NCBI GenBank assembly: GCA_017539425.1 | Contig: JAFYHA010000022.1 | Coordinates: 1 to 37,404, forward strand | DNA from: Clostridia bacterium | GTDB taxonomy: Bacteria; Bacillota; Clostridia; Oscillospirales; CAG-272 | Direction of reading: 5' to 3' | Length of the DNA: 37,404 bases | Shown: piece by piece, positions 21,861 to 31,503 of the stretch | Layout of the letters: every line of letters starts with the position of its first letter | How positions within the stretch are numbered: position 1 is the stretch's first letter | Notes under the pieces: generated by a model | Seen by the model: the letters and a program-made list of their open reading frames with translations, nothing else | Databases searched by the model: none | Told to the model about the DNA's origin: nothing | Program-made: the position numbers and the translations under genes

Positions 21861-23777
21861 ATGACGCAGAAAGAAGACTTCCGATTGTCTTTAACCCCGG
21901 TCCGGGAGATTCCGGACGGAGCCTGGCAGAAACGAGCAGTGTTCCCGGATTGGCAAGGTTATACAGACGATACACTTGCGATGAACAGCACCCTGAGTTT
22001 CCAAGGATACCACGGTCAGGGGACTCTGTATCTTTCTTTACAAGGAACGCCGGTTTCCTTCACGATGTACGTGAACGGCCTCCGGGTCGACACAAGCCTT
22101 CTGCCGGAACATACCGTTTATGCATTGGACTGCGCACCGGTCATGCGAAACCGGACCAATACCGTGCAGATCGCCAACATTACGCCCCTGGGGGCAACTG
22201 TAGAACTCCTGGTGCCCTTTCCGACCGTACTGGACGGAGACATGGTCACGGAAGGTCTGCATCCGGAAACTCTGGAACTGATCTCGGACATCATCCAAAG
22301 CGACATCCGATACGGGTTTCCAAGTGCGCAACTTGCGGTTGTCCGCAACGGAAGGCGGCTGATCAGGCGCTGCTGGGGCCGTGTGAACCGGTACGACCCG
22401 GACGGAAAACCGATCGACAGCGCCCCGCCCGTCACGAACGACACGCTGTATGACCTGGCTTCGGTCACCAAGATGATGGCAACCAATCTGGCTCTTCAGA
22501 AACTGGTCACGGACGGAAAACTCAAACCGGAGACACGGATCGTGGACGTACTCGGACCGGCGTTTGTGGAAGATACCATCGATCTCTGCTACGCCCGTGG
22601 CGATTCTCAGGATCCGGACGAGATCCGGTCCTGGAAATCCGAGTTGACCGTCCGTGATCTGCTGTGCCATCAAGGTGGATTTCCTCCCGATCCCAGTTAT
22701 TACAACATCCGCTTTGATGCCGCCAGACAGACGTTTGACCTGAACGCAACAAACGCATTGTATGCCGGTTGCGCAGCGGATGAATCCAGCCCGGCTGATA
22801 CCTTCAAAGCCATCTGCAAAACGCCCCTGTACTACCGTCCGGGTACCCGTACGGTTTATTCCGATGTAGACTATATGATCCTCGGAATGGTAGTCGAACA
22901 CGTGACCGGCGAACCTTTCGACCGTTGGCTCAAGGAACAGTTCTATGCCCCGCTGGGTCTCGATCACGTCACGTTCAGCCCGCTGAAACACGGTTTCGGG
23001 CCGGATGACTGCGCCGCCACCGAACTTCACGGCAATACCCGGGACGGCAGCCGGATGTGGCCGGGATGCCGGACCCACACTTTACAAGGCGAGGTGCATG
23101 ACGGCAAAGCTTTCCACAATATGAACGGGATATCCGGACATGCCGGCCTGTTCGGAAACGCGACCGACCTGACCACACTGGCGTTCACGATGCTGACCGG
23201 AGGATACGGCAATCTGCGCTTCTTCTCGAGAAACGTCATCGACTACTTCTCTTCCCCCAAGCATCCCGATGCCGGAAACTGGGGCATGGGCTGGTGGCGG
23301 GAAGGCGACAGCCAGCGTGCCTTTTACTTCGGGCCGCAGTCCGGAAGCGGAACGGTCGGACATCAGGGCTGGACAGGGACACTCATCATGATCGATTCCT
23401 CCCGCGATCTGGTCATCGCATACCTGACCAACAAGATCAATTCCCCTGTCACAGATGCCTCAAAGAGCGCAGACCGGTTTGACGGAAACTGGTTTACGTC
23501 CGCTTCGCTCGGATTTGTCGCACAGCTCCTGTCCGTGGGCATGGACGAATCTTCAGATCCCGGCCCTCAGCTCATGGACCTGCTTGCGGATATGGCTGTG
23601 GAAAGCCGCAAGTTGATTCCGACCGACCGTCCGATCACGATGACCCACCCAGCCGTACGCAACGTTCTCAGCAAGCTGGACGTGCTCAATTCCCGCGCAA
23701 AGGCATCCGGGAACGAGACCTATATCCGTCTGGCCGAACGGATCCGCGGCGAGCTGTACTCCACATATGGAGCCTGA
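21861..23777 (+). CDS. Beta-lactamase-fold serine hydrolase with an N-terminal beta-sandwich-like domain
   Basis: 638 residues from ATG 21861. A GTG two codons earlier is possible, and the ribosome binding site is weak. The first ~130 residues look like a carbohydrate-binding-type beta domain (LSFQGYHGQGTLYLSLQG, VSFTMYVNGLRV). The rest is a class C beta-lactamase/penicillin-binding-like domain: SVTK (S201, K204), YSD (Y333), a GISGHAGLFG segment and HQGWTGT (about 501), matching the SxxK, YxN and K/HxG motifs. No signal peptide is visible, unusual if it acted on peptidoglycan. It may be a cytoplasmic esterase or peptidase. It ends at a strong terminator and stands as a single gene. Confidence 0.85.
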   Translation: MTQKEDFRLSLTPVREIPDGAWQKRAVFPDWQGYTDDTLAMNSTLSFQGYHGQGTLYLSLQGTPVSFTMYVNGLRVDTSLLPEHTVYALDCAPVMRNRTNTVQIANITPLGATVELLVPFPTVLDGDMVTEGLHPETLELISDIIQSDIRYGFPSAQLAVVRNGRRLIRRCWGRVNRYDPDGKPIDSAPPVTNDTLYDLASVTKMMATNLALQKLVTDGKLKPETRIVDVLGPAFVEDTIDLCYARGDSQDPDEIRSWKSELTVRDLLCHQGGFPPDPSYYNIRFDAARQTFDLNATNALYAGCAADESSPADTFKAICKTPLYYRPGTRTVYSDVDYMILGMVVEHVTGEPFDRWLKEQFYAPLGLDHVTFSPLKHGFGPDDCAATELHGNTRDGSRMWPGCRTHTLQGEVHDGKAFHNMNGISGHAGLFGNATDLTTLAFTMLTGGYGNLRFFSRNVIDYFSSPKHPDAGNWGMGWWREGDSQRAFYFGPQSGSGTVGHQGWTGTLIMIDSSRDLVIAYLTNKINSPVTDASKSADRFDGNWFTSASLGFVAQLLSVGMDESSDPGPQLMDLLADMAVESRKLIPTDRPITMTHPAVRNVLSKLDVLNSRAKASGNETYIRLAERIRGELYSTYGA

Positions 23778-23792
23778 TCCGACCCGTTTCCC

Positions 23793-23826
23793 GAAAAAGT
23801 CCTTCCCGGAGGACTTTTTCTTTTTT
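23793..23826 (+). terminator. Terminator after the serine hydrolase gene
   Basis: An 11-base-pair stem (23793-23803 with 23810-23820) with a six-base loop, followed by T6 (23821-23826). Confidence 0.92.
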
Positions 23827-24120
23827 ACTTTTTTTGGCTCCTTCCGTGGTAATGCTCTGCTCAACTTTTTTTGAGAAAACAGGAGATTTTAAGAGAAAAA
23901 CGGAGATTTTCAAAGATTTTGCTGTTGCTGTTCCGTTTCGTTGTGCCTATTTTCGGTTAGTTTGGATTAATCATAGAAAAATTATTTTCAAAAAACTATT
24001 GCTTTTTATTTATATTGCGCATATAATAGCGATTGCATTTGTATATAGCATGTACGGCACCTGCACGACACGTCGACTCTTTGCAAATTTTAACGAATTT
24101 ACGGGAGAGATTTATGCGGA
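23827..24120 (+). promoter_or_regulatory. Upstream region and promoter of the potABCD operon
   Basis: An AT-rich stretch without a gene. A promoter TTGCTT (23999-24004) and TATAAT (24022-24027) with a 17-base spacer gives a leader of roughly 85 bases. Upstream of it GGAGATTTT occurs twice about 19 bases apart (near 23882 and 23901), a possible regulator site. At 24114 an ATG, better placed behind GGGAGAG than the potA ATG, opens a nine-residue frame (ending TGA 24141-24143) that overlaps the start of potA. No riboswitch was recognised. Confidence 0.7.
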
Positions 24121-25269
24121 ATGGAAAAAACGATTCTGATTGAGATCCGAGACGTCTCAAAAGCATTCAAAGGTACGAAAGTTTTGCAAGGGATCAACCT
24201 TGACATTCACGACAAGGAGTTCATTACTCTGCTAGGTCCGTCCGGCTGCGGAAAAACCACTACGCTCCGGATCATCGGCGGTTTCGAAACGCCGGATGAA
24301 GGCACTGTCATGTTTGAGGGAGAAGATATGTCCAATATTCCTCCCTATCACAGGAATGTGAATACAGTGTTCCAGAAATACGCTCTTTTCCCCCACCTGA
24401 ACGTGTATGACAACATCGCGTTCGGACTTCGCATCAAGAAGATTCCGAAGGACGAGATCGCATCCCGCGTTGAGGAAATGCTTCAGATGACCAGTCTGGT
24501 GGGCTTTGAGAAGCGTCAGATCTCCACTCTTTCAGGCGGGCAGCAACAGCGCGTCGCGATTGCGCGCGCCCTGATCAATAAACCGAAGGTCCTTCTTCTG
24601 GACGAACCCCTCGGAGCACTGGATCTCAAGCTCCGCAAGGATATGCAGAACGAGCTGAAACGGATCCAGCATCTGACCGGCATCACGTTCATCTATGTCA
24701 CACACGTCCAGGAAGAGGCACTGTCCATGTCGGACACGGTCGTGGTCATGGCCGACGGAAAGATCCAGCAGATCGGGACCCCGGAAGACATCTATAACGA
24801 ACCGACCAATGCCTTCGTCGCGGATTTCATCGGAGAATCCAACATTCTGGACGGCACAATGGTCGCCGACTTCCAGGCCAGATTTGCCGGAAAGACCTTC
24901 CCCTGCGTGGACTCCGGATTTGAACCGGGCGAATCGGTCGACATCGTCATCCGTCCCGAGGACGTTGACGTAGTGCCGGCCAACTCCTCCCAGCTGACCG
25001 GAACGGTCACCTCGGTCACCTTCAAAGGCGACTACTATGAAATTATCGTGGATGTGTGCGGCTTTAAATGGATGATCGAAACATCGGACTATGTCGCCCC
25101 GGAAACCTGCATCGGGCTCAAGATCGATCCGGACGCCATCCATGTTATGAAAAAATCGGAATACTCCGGGCGCTTCGGAGACTACTCCACCTTCAGTGAA
25201 GAAGCGGAGGAACTGTCCGACCCGAATTATGGGATCGAACCCGAGGAGGATACCCCCGATGACGAGTAA
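24121..25269 (+). CDS. potA: Spermidine/putrescine ABC transporter ATP-binding protein
   Basis: 382 residues. The ABC ATPase has Walker [11 protein letters not shown] (about residues 38-47), a Q-loop [10 protein letters not shown], signature [15 protein letters not shown], Walker [13 protein letters not shown], and the H-loop [11 protein letters not shown]-terminal TOBE region follows (about 245-350), and an acidic tail ends EEDTPDDE. It powers polyamine uptake with PotB, PotC and PotD. It is first in a tight operon; its 3' end overlaps potB by 11 bases. Confidence 0.96.
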   Translation: MEKTILIEIRDVSKAFKGTKVLQGINLDIHDKEFITLLGPSGCGKTTTLRIIGGFETPDEGTVMFEGEDMSNIPPYHRNVNTVFQKYALFPHLNVYDNIAFGLRIKKIPKDEIASRVEEMLQMTSLVGFEKRQISTLSGGQQQRVAIARALINKPKVLLLDEPLGALDLKLRKDMQNELKRIQHLTGITFIYVTHVQEEALSMSDTVVVMADGKIQQIGTPEDIYNEPTNAFVADFIGESNILDGTMVADFQARFAGKTFPCVDSGFEPGESVDIVIRPEDVDVVPANSSQLTGTVTSVTFKGDYYEIIVDVCGFKWMIETSDYVAPETCIGLKIDPDAIHVMKKSEYSGRFGDYSTFSEEAEELSDPNYGIEPEEDTPDDE

Positions 25270-26137
25270 TCCGGTTTCTCCTGTTAAGAAAAGTCCCATC
25301 CGGCATTTCAGACTCGCCAATCTCCGTTCGCTCGGGATCCTGACTCCACACATTGTCTGGTGCGTCATCTTTATCGTCGTACCGCTCCTGTTTGTGCTGT
25401 ATTACACATTCACCGACCGCAACGGAGCCTTTACGACGGACAATCTTCAGTTTCTCGGAACACCTGAAATTTTGAGATGCTTCGGCTTATCCATCGTCTA
25501 TGCGCTGGTCGCGACCGCTGTCTGCCTCCTCCTAGCCTACCCGCTCGCTTTGGCCATTTCCAAGCTGAAGAGCAACCACCAGAGTCTGGCCACGCTGCTC
25601 CTGATGCTCCCGATGTGGGTCAGTTTCATTATCCGGACCTATACGCTCAAGAATATTTTCAACGACAACGGAATCATCAACCAGATCATCGCAATGCTCG
25701 GAGGCGGAGAGGTCAAGTTCCTCGGGCAGAGCTGGCTGATCATTCTCGGAATGGTTTACGACTTTCTGCCTTACATGGTCATGCCGATCGTGACCGTGCT
25801 GACCGGCATCGACCCCAAGCTCAACGAGGCCGCTGAGGATCTGGGTTATTCCCCGTTCCGTGCGTTTCTGCACGTCACGCTGCCACTGTCCAGAGCCGGC
25901 ATCATATCCGGAATCACTATGGTCTTTGTACCCTGTGTGTCCACGTTTTACATTTCCAGCACCCTGTCGGGAGGTACCGTCACGCTGATCGGCGACAAGA
26001 TCGAAAGCGCGTTTCTGTCGAATTCCAACTTCCAGCAAGGCTCTGCAATGTCATTTGTCCTGATGATCCTGATCCTGATCAGCATACTGGTGATGAATAA
26101 GTTCGGCGACAAGGAAAGCGAGGAACTGCTCGCATGA
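25259..26137 (+). CDS. potB: Spermidine/putrescine ABC transporter permease PotB
   Basis: 292 residues from ATG 25259, with GAGGAGG upstream inside potA. Six membrane segments are expected. The permease EAA-type loop is near [26 protein letters not shown] (residues about 195-220), and the N-terminal membrane segment is preceded by a basic stretch. It pairs with PotC in the membrane. ATGA overlap with potC indicates translational coupling. Confidence 0.95.
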   Translation: MTSNPVSPVKKSPIRHFRLANLRSLGILTPHIVWCVIFIVVPLLFVLYYTFTDRNGAFTTDNLQFLGTPEILRCFGLSIVYALVATAVCLLLAYPLALAISKLKSNHQSLATLLLMLPMWVSFIIRTYTLKNIFNDNGIINQIIAMLGGGEVKFLGQSWLIILGMVYDFLPYMVMPIVTVLTGIDPKLNEAAEDLGYSPFRAFLHVTLPLSRAGIISGITMVFVPCVSTFYISSTLSGGTVTLIGDKIESAFLSNSNFQQGSAMSFVLMILILISILVMNKFGDKESEELLA

Positions 26138-26955
26138 AGACCGTCGGTAAGATCTACTCGATATTCATTTACCTGTGCCTGTATGCTCCGATCGTGATCA
26201 TGGTCCTGTACTCGTTCAACGCAGTCCGGAGCACTTCTGCCCTGTCTTTTGATTACGCATCCTCAAAATACGAGTTCGGGCACTGGTACGCGGAGGCTTT
26301 TCAGAATGAATATGCACTCAATGCGCTCCGCAACTCCCTGATCCTGGCACTTCTGTCCGCCATTGCCGCCACGCTGCTTGGCACGCTGGCCGCGTACGGC
26401 CTGCATCATCTGAAAATGCGCCGCATCCGCTCCGCCATCACGACCGTGACCAATATCCCGATGATGAACCCGGATATCGTGACCGGCATTTCCATGATGC
26501 TTCTGTTCGCCACGGTATTCGCCATTATCCGGATCGGAGAGACCGGATTCGCGACGCTGCTGATCGCGCACATCACGTTCAACCTGCCCTATGTGATCCT
26601 GTCCATTATGCCGCGCCTTCGCCAGATGGACAAAAACCTCCCGGAAGCCGCTCTGGATCTGGGATGCACGCCGGTCAAGTCATTCTTCCTTGTCCAGCTG
26701 CCGTTCCTGTTTCCAGCGATCCTGTCCGGTTTCATCATGGCTTTCACGCTTTCACTGGACGACTATGTCATCTCGCTATTCCTGAGCGGGCCGAAATTTG
26801 AAACGCTTCCCGTCTTCATCTTCGGTCTGGCCCGCAAGAGCGTTCCGCCTACGATCTACGCTCTGTCCACTCTGTTCCTAATCATGGTCCTCGGGTTGCT
26901 GGTATTCTCCAATATCATGCAGGCCAGGATGGAAAAAAAGAATAATATTAACTGA
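26134..26955 (+). CDS. potC: Spermidine/putrescine ABC transporter permease PotC
   Basis: 273 residues, starting in an ATGA overlap with potB. Typical PotC features: YAPIVIMVLYSFN near the N-terminus, WYAEAFQN, the EAA loop PEAALDLGCTPVKSFFLVQLPFL, and SLDDYVISLFLSGP, a segment characteristic of PotC-type permeases. Confidence 0.96.
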   Translation: MKTVGKIYSIFIYLCLYAPIVIMVLYSFNAVRSTSALSFDYASSKYEFGHWYAEAFQNEYALNALRNSLILALLSAIAATLLGTLAAYGLHHLKMRRIRSAITTVTNIPMMNPDIVTGISMMLLFATVFAIIRIGETGFATLLIAHITFNLPYVILSIMPRLRQMDKNLPEAALDLGCTPVKSFFLVQLPFLFPAILSGFIMAFTLSLDDYVISLFLSGPKFETLPVFIFGLARKSVPPTIYALSTLFLIMVLGLLVFSNIMQARMEKKNNIN

Positions 26956-26980
26956 AATCATATCAATAAAGGGGTTTGAA

Positions 26981-28147
26981 ATGAAAAAGATTCTCGCATT
27001 CATTCTTCTGGCCGCGACTGTGGCCGCGCTCTGCCTGTCCTTTGCGTCCTGCGGTGCTTCCGACAAGTACAAGGACATCGAGAAGATCGACACGCCTTAC
27101 AAAGGCTCTACGCTCTATGTTTACAACTGGGGCGAAAACATCGCCAACGGCGAGGACGGCTCCATGGATCTCGTCAAAGTGTTTGAACACATCTACGGTA
27201 TCAACGTCGTATACAGCACCTACGCCAGCAACGAAGAGATGTATACCAAGATCAGCTCCGGTACGGTCAGCTATGACCTGATCATTCCGTCCGACTATAT
27301 GATTGCCCGCCTGATCGAGGAAAACCTGGTTCAGAAGATCAACTATCAGAACATCCCCAATTACAAGAACATCCTGGACAATTACCGTGTCGGCCAGTAT
27401 TTTGATATGGGCGGAGCAAACGGAGCAGCCGAGTACAGCGTTCCTTACACGGTCGGTATGGTCGGTATCGTCTACAACACGAAAAACGTAAGTGAGGAAG
27501 ACGTGGAAGACCAGAGTTGGGGATTGATGTGGAATTCCAAGTACAGCGGAAAGATCCTGAACTTCAACAATTCCAGGGACGCATTCGGCGTAGCCATGTT
27601 CTACAAAGGCCTGGATGTGAACTCTACGGATGAAGCCGTTTGGAACCAGGCTTATGAAGCTCTCGCTCAGCAGAAGCCTTTGCTCAAGGGCTGGGTCATG
27701 GATGAGATCTTCGATGAGATGGAGGGCGGGAACGCCTATGTCGGCGCATACTATGCCGGCGACTGTCTCAATATGCTGGATGTAAATGAAGACCTTGATT
27801 TCTATTATCCTGTGGAAGGCACCAACCTTTTCATCGACGCAATGTGCATTCCGAAATCCGCCAAGAACGTCGGCGCTGCCGAACTGTTCATCAATTTCCT
27901 TCTGGAAGAGGAATACGCGGTAGAGAATTCCCTGTACATCTGCTACGCTTCTCCGAACAGTGCCGTCATCAATTCCGAGGACTATAAGGAAGAGCTGGGT
28001 GAGGACAGTTACAGTATCCTTTATGACGTTCCCGAGGCTTATCTAAATGAGGACGGCACCATCAATACGAAGGTGGCGCAGCCCTACTATAATCTGGACA
28101 CAGCCACCCGGGATCTCCTGGCTTCGCTGTGGGACCGTGTAAAATAG
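26981..28147 (+). CDS. potD: Spermidine/putrescine-binding lipoprotein PotD
   Basis: 388 residues. The signal peptide ends in lipobox SFASC, giving a surface lipoprotein. The polyamine-binding type I fold starts LYVYNWGENI, with YDLIIPSDYMI and IARLIEENLVQKI as in PotD/PotF, and VPYTVGMVGIVYNT further on. It delivers polyamines to PotBC. It is separated from potC by 25 bases with GGGG upstream, and ends before a bidirectional terminator. Confidence 0.95.
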   Translation: MKKILAFILLAATVAALCLSFASCGASDKYKDIEKIDTPYKGSTLYVYNWGENIANGEDGSMDLVKVFEHIYGINVVYSTYASNEEMYTKISSGTVSYDLIIPSDYMIARLIEENLVQKINYQNIPNYKNILDNYRVGQYFDMGGANGAAEYSVPYTVGMVGIVYNTKNVSEEDVEDQSWGLMWNSKYSGKILNFNNSRDAFGVAMFYKGLDVNSTDEAVWNQAYEALAQQKPLLKGWVMDEIFDEMEGGNAYVGAYYAGDCLNMLDVNEDLDFYYPVEGTNLFIDAMCIPKSAKNVGAAELFINFLLEEEYAVENSLYICYASPNSAVINSEDYKEELGEDSYSILYDVPEAYLNEDGTINTKVAQPYYNLDTATRDLLASLWDRVK

Positions 28148-28184
28148 GTCTCCCTCCTCAGGACTTTTACGCCTGCCGGCGTTC

Positions 28185-28212
28185 AAAAGGCCCGCAATCC
28201 GCGGGGCCTTTT
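28185..28212. terminator. Bidirectional terminator between potD and dxs
   Basis: AAAAGGCCC-GC pairs with GC-G-GGGCCTTTT (28185-28195 with 28201-28212, one bulged G), loop AATCC. A4 and T4 flanks allow use in both directions. Confidence 0.85.
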
Positions 28213-28225
28213 GCTGTGCCAAAGT

Positions 28226-30121
28226 TCAATTCTCTTCGCACTCCCGAACGATATCGTCAGCGGAAATACCGGCGCATGTCCAGATATCCCGGTCTTTCTC
28301 GGCCGTCACAAACGGGTCCTTAACGGCCAGAACGGAAGTATGGTATTCCCGGAAGGCAGGCCTTAACCGTTCTCCAAGGCCTCCGTTGTAAACGCCTTCC
28401 TCCAGAAGAATGATCCTCGTATCCGTGTCCGGAATGGCATCTTTCAACTCGTCCGCGTCCGCGGCATCTTCCGGAAGTCTCTCCATCAGAAGAATCCCCA
28501 GATTCTTTCCTCTTTCCTTTAGGATACGCCCCGCCTCGATGGCCTGACGGACAATCGTTCCGTACGTTACCACAACCGCATCCGGTTTATCTCCGTCGGC
28601 CCAGTCCTTGTGCCACCCGAGCGAAACCTTTCCGTCCGGGAAGAAATGCCGGCGTATGATGTCATCCGGTTCTGCGTTCGGATACCGGATCGAGCATATG
28701 CTGTGCCATTCCGGTCCGTTCTCGGAGATCGCCAGCCGGAGCGCTTCCGCAAGGGTTTCACCTGTGACCGGAGCATAGATCCGGGTCCGCGGAAGCTGAA
28801 GCAGCATGGATACGTCAAAAATGCCATGATGTGTTGGTCCGTCTCCGGGATTGAGCCCGGCACGGTCGATGCAGAGTGTCAAGGGCAGATTCTGTAGTGA
28901 GCAGTCATGGATCAACTGGTCGTAGCTTCTCTGCAGAAACGTTGAATATACGGCAAACACCGGTTTAAATCCGGAAGCGGACAGTCCCGCCGCAAATGTC
29001 ACAGCGTGTTCTTCCGCGATACCTACGTCAAAATACCGGCTTGGGAATGCTTCCCGGAACGGATTGAGCCCGGTGCCTTCGCACATGGCGGCCGTAATGG
29101 CGCAGATGCGGTCATCCTCCCGGGCCAGGGATGTCAGTTCCCTACCCAGGATACACGAGAACGTGGGACCTTTCCTCTTGGGGGCCGCCGCAGGTCGGAC
29201 CGAATGATACCGGTTCGGATCGTTCTCCGCCTCCGGATAGCCCGCTCCTTTGCGGGTCTTGACATGCACGACCGTGATACCCGAGTAATTCCTGGCCTCC
29301 TGAAGAGCGGCCACAAGCGTTGTATAGTTGTGTCCGTCCACAGGCCCAAGATAGTACAGGCCCATATCCTCGAAATAGTTGGATCCGTAAAGCGCATTCT
29401 TGAAAGACTTCTTCATGGCCAGCATACCCCGGAAGATCGGTTTGCCGATCAGGGGAATGTGCCTGAGCACTTTTCCGGTGAAATTCTTGGCTTTATAATA
29501 GCTGGACCGCGTCCGGATCCGGGCCATATGCGCGGCAAAGCGTCCGATGTTCTTGGAAATGGACATCTCGTTCTCATTGAGAATAATTACCAGTCTCCGT
29601 CCAGGCTTGAGATTGTTCAAAGCCTCATGGATCATCCCGCCGGTAAATGCACCATCCCCGACCACAGCCACTGTGAAACTCTTCTTTCCCTGCAGATAAT
29701 CGGCCTCCGCGAAGCCAAGCGCCGCCGAAAGGGACGTGGAACTGTGCCCAGCCCCGAAGCAGTCGTACGGGCTTTCCGCACGGCGGGTAAACCCGGACAG
29801 GCCTCCGTTCTGACGTAAGGTGTCAAACCGGTCCTTTCGCCCCGTCAGGATCTTGTGGACATAACTTTGGTGACCGACATCGAAAATCAAGTGGTCCTCA
29901 GGAAAGCTGAATACGGTATGGATCGCAAGAGTCAGCTCGACCACGCCCAGGTTGGATGCCAGATGACCCCCGGTCTCAGTCACGTGACGTACCAAAAAGG
30001 CCCGGATTTCCCCGGCAAGTCTGGGCATATCCTGGCTCGGTATTTTTTTCAGATCTTCAGGGGAATTCACCTGATCCAGAAGGGACTCGCCGGTGATTTC
30101 CGCAGTTCTCTTTTTGGACAC
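28226..30121 (-). CDS. dxs: 1-deoxy-D-xylulose-5-phosphate synthase
   Basis: 631 residues from a GTG at 30121 (MSKKRTAEITG; AGGA ten bases upstream). A TTG at 30160 would be almost at the transcript start and lacks a ribosome binding site. Transketolase family: GHQSYVHKILTGR, the thiamine diphosphate motif GDGAFTGGMIHEALNN, the catalytic glutamate segment FDVGIAEEHAVTFAAG, and DRAGLNPGDGPTHHG. It condenses pyruvate and glyceraldehyde 3-phosphate in the first step of the MEP isoprenoid pathway, and also feeds thiamine and PLP synthesis. It is a single-gene unit with its own promoter. Confidence 0.96.
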   Translation of the reverse strand: MSKKRTAEITGESLLDQVNSPEDLKKIPSQDMPRLAGEIRAFLVRHVTETGGHLASNLGVVELTLAIHTVFSFPEDHLIFDVGHQSYVHKILTGRKDRFDTLRQNGGLSGFTRRAESPYDCFGAGHSSTSLSAALGFAEADYLQGKKSFTVAVVGDGAFTGGMIHEALNNLKPGRRLVIILNENEMSISKNIGRFAAHMARIRTRSSYYKAKNFTGKVLRHIPLIGKPIFRGMLAMKKSFKNALYGSNYFEDMGLYYLGPVDGHNYTTLVAALQEARNYSGITVVHVKTRKGAGYPEAENDPNRYHSVRPAAAPKRKGPTFSCILGRELTSLAREDDRICAITAAMCEGTGLNPFREAFPSRYFDVGIAEEHAVTFAAGLSASGFKPVFAVYSTFLQRSYDQLIHDCSLQNLPLTLCIDRAGLNPGDGPTHHGIFDVSMLLQLPRTRIYAPVTGETLAEALRLAISENGPEWHSICSIRYPNAEPDDIIRRHFFPDGKVSLGWHKDWADGDKPDAVVVTYGTIVRQAIEAGRILKERGKNLGILLMERLPEDAADADELKDAIPDTDTRIILLEEGVYNGGLGERLRPAFREYHTSVLAVKDPFVTAEKDRDIWTCAGISADDIVRECEEN

Positions 30122-30171
30122 GACCGTACGATCCTTTCCGCAATTCGTCTGTGAAACCAATTCGTATATCT

Positions 30172-30200
30172 ATTTTACTTTTCCCTTTTCACAAAGTCAA
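30172..30200 (-). promoter_or_regulatory. dxs promoter
   Basis: On the minus strand TTGACT (30195-30200) and TAAAAT (30172-30177) with a 17-base spacer. The transcript start near 30165 supports the GTG start at 30121. Confidence 0.8.
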
Positions 30201-30233
30201 GTTGAAACCGCATTTTGCCCGTTTTCCGGCATA

Positions 30234-30270
30234 GCAAAAGCACAGGACCCGAACGATCCTGTGCTTTTGC
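30234..30270 (-). terminator. Terminator of the rplU-prp-rpmA operon
   Basis: A perfect 14-base-pair stem (30234-30247 with 30257-30270) with a nine-base loop. The 3' arm contains CTTTTGC, giving a U-rich end on the minus strand. It lies 30 bases after rpmA. Confidence 0.85.
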
Positions 30271-30300
30271 GGTTTGCGCGATTGGCAGCGATCCGCAGAA

Positions 30301-30582
30301 TCACTCTACGGCATACACGCTGACCTGTTTCTTGCCGCGCTTAACCATTTCGAATTTGACTTTGCCATCGATCAGGGCAAACAGCGTATCATCGGAACCG
30401 ATGCCTACACCGTTGCCGGGAAGAATGGAAGTTCCTCTCTGACGGACCAGGATATTGCCGGCCTTCACGATCTGACCGTCGCTCTTCTTGGCGCCCAGAC
30501 GCTTGGACTGGCTGTCACGGCCGTTCTTAGTGGAACCCACACCTTTTTTATGAGCAAAGAACTGTAAACTCAACTTAATCAT
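30301..30582 (-). CDS. rpmA: Ribosomal protein bL27 with cleavable N-terminal leader
   Basis: 93 residues from ATG 30582 ([18 protein letters not shown]), with GGAGGAT eight bases upstream. The start five codons earlier would destroy that site. The LQFF-AHKKG junction is the Firmicutes L27 precursor, cut after LQFF by the Prp protease encoded just upstream. The mature N-terminus reaches the peptidyl transferase centre. It is the last gene of rplU-prp-rpmA. Confidence 0.97.
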   Translation of the reverse strand: MIKLSLQFFAHKKGVGSTKNGRDSQSKRLGAKKSDGQIVKAGNILVRQRGTSILPGNGVGIGSDDTLFALIDGKVKFEMVKRGKKQVSVYAVE

Positions 30583-30632
30583 GATTAAATCCTCCATTCA
30601 GATTGTTCCGCCGCATATGCGGCAACGAACAC

Positions 30633-31004
30633 TCAAAAACCACTCTCGTCATAGTCGATATCCTGGATGGATACCTCCAGATACTCATAGTTGTCCTCAA
30701 CCATGCTCTCCAGCGTCTGATGGTAGGAGAGGAGCAGATTGGAAATCGCGAACACCTTTTTCTCGTCCTCTTCGAATTCGGAAAGGGCGGATTTGGACTT
30801 GAACAGCACTACTGTGTCATCCTCATTGATATCATAGGATACACGGGCACCGTATCCGTCCTCGATCGTATTGATCATCAGCATCGTCATTGCCGAAATT
30901 GCCGCGCAGACGATGTCATCGCCTCTTTCGGCAAAACCGGCATGACCGGATTCCCTGAAACCGTAGATCTGGCCGTTACTTCTGAAAAAAATGATTTTTG
31001 TCAT
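30633..31004 (-). CDS. prp: Ribosomal-processing cysteine protease Prp
   Basis: 123 residues. The catalytic pair is in ESGHAGFAERGDDIVCAAIS (His in GHAG, Cys in VCAA), as in Prp/YsxB. It removes the leader of ribosomal protein L27, whose precursor with LQFF is encoded next. It starts 13 bases after rplU with only a weak ribosome binding site, so it is probably made at lower level or by coupling. Confidence 0.95.
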   Translation of the reverse strand: MTKIIFFRSNGQIYGFRESGHAGFAERGDDIVCAAISAMTMLMINTIEDGYGARVSYDINEDDTVVLFKSKSALSEFEEDEKKVFAISNLLLSYHQTLESMVEDNYEYLEVSIQDIDYDESGF

Positions 31005-31017
31005 GCTCTAGCTTGGT

Positions 31018-31326
31018 TCAGCCGACAATGGCTGTGATCTGCACTTCCGTGAAAGGCTGGCGATGACCGATTTTCTTCTTTTCGTTCTTCTTGGGCTTGT
31101 ATGTCATAACATACAGCTTCTTGCCCTTTCCGTTGGACAGGACCTTGCCCTTGACCGATGCACCCTCAACGAAGGGAGTGCCGGCCTTGAACCCTGCGTC
31201 CGTGGATACGGCTACTACGTCGAACGAGATCTCAGAACCTTCTTCAACGTCCAGCTTCTCGACTTTAATCTTGTCAAGTTCGCTTACTTTGTACTGTTTT
31301 CCGCCTGTTTGAATAATCGCATACAT
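31018..31326 (-). CDS. rplU: Ribosomal protein bL21
   Basis: 102 residues starting [14 protein letters not shown], the canonical L21 N-terminus, and containing [36 protein letters not shown] lies nine bases upstream. First gene of rplU-prp-rpmA, preceded by a structured leader. Confidence 0.98.
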   Translation of the reverse strand: MYAIIQTGGKQYKVSELDKIKVEKLDVEEGSEISFDVVAVSTDAGFKAGTPFVEGASVKGKVLSNGKGKKLYVMTYKPKKNEKKKIGHRQPFTEVQITAIVG

Positions 31327-31416
31327 GGTGGAAACTCCTCGCTTTCGAAAGACTCGCTAAACAATGGCGATGCCCGGATCTGCATCCGGTCATACTTACC
31401 GGCCATTTTTAAGCGG
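31327..31416 (-). promoter_or_regulatory. Probable L21 leader RNA (autoregulatory element)
   Basis: The roughly 90-base 5' leader of rplU folds into a three-way junction. AATGGC/GCCATT (31363-31368 with 31402-31407) closes two hairpins, CGGT-AAGTATG-ACCG and GATGC-AGATCCGG-GCATC. A structured leader at this spot is known in Firmicutes (L21 leader family), where it is thought to bind L21 itself. I identified it by position and fold, not by alignment. Confidence 0.55.
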
Positions 31417-31422
31417 CGCATT

Positions 31423-31451
31423 ATTTTAGCACGCGCGAGCGGCTGTGTCAA
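31423..31451 (-). promoter_or_regulatory. rplU operon promoter
   Basis: On the minus strand TTGACA (31446-31451, perfect) and TAAAAT (31423-31428) with a 17-base spacer. The start is near 31416. Confidence 0.9.
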
Positions 31452-31503
31452 GCACTAATCCGCTCCAATTTTGAATTTTTTGTAAATTTTCGCGGCTTGA
31501 GCC

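Noticed and set aside
22038-23078. 346-codon minus-strand open frame
   Set aside because: It is antisense to the serine hydrolase gene, whose active-site motifs are intact; no ribosome binding site or family features.
24532-25368. 278-codon minus-strand open frame
   Set aside because: Antisense to potA, which is complete and clearly identified.
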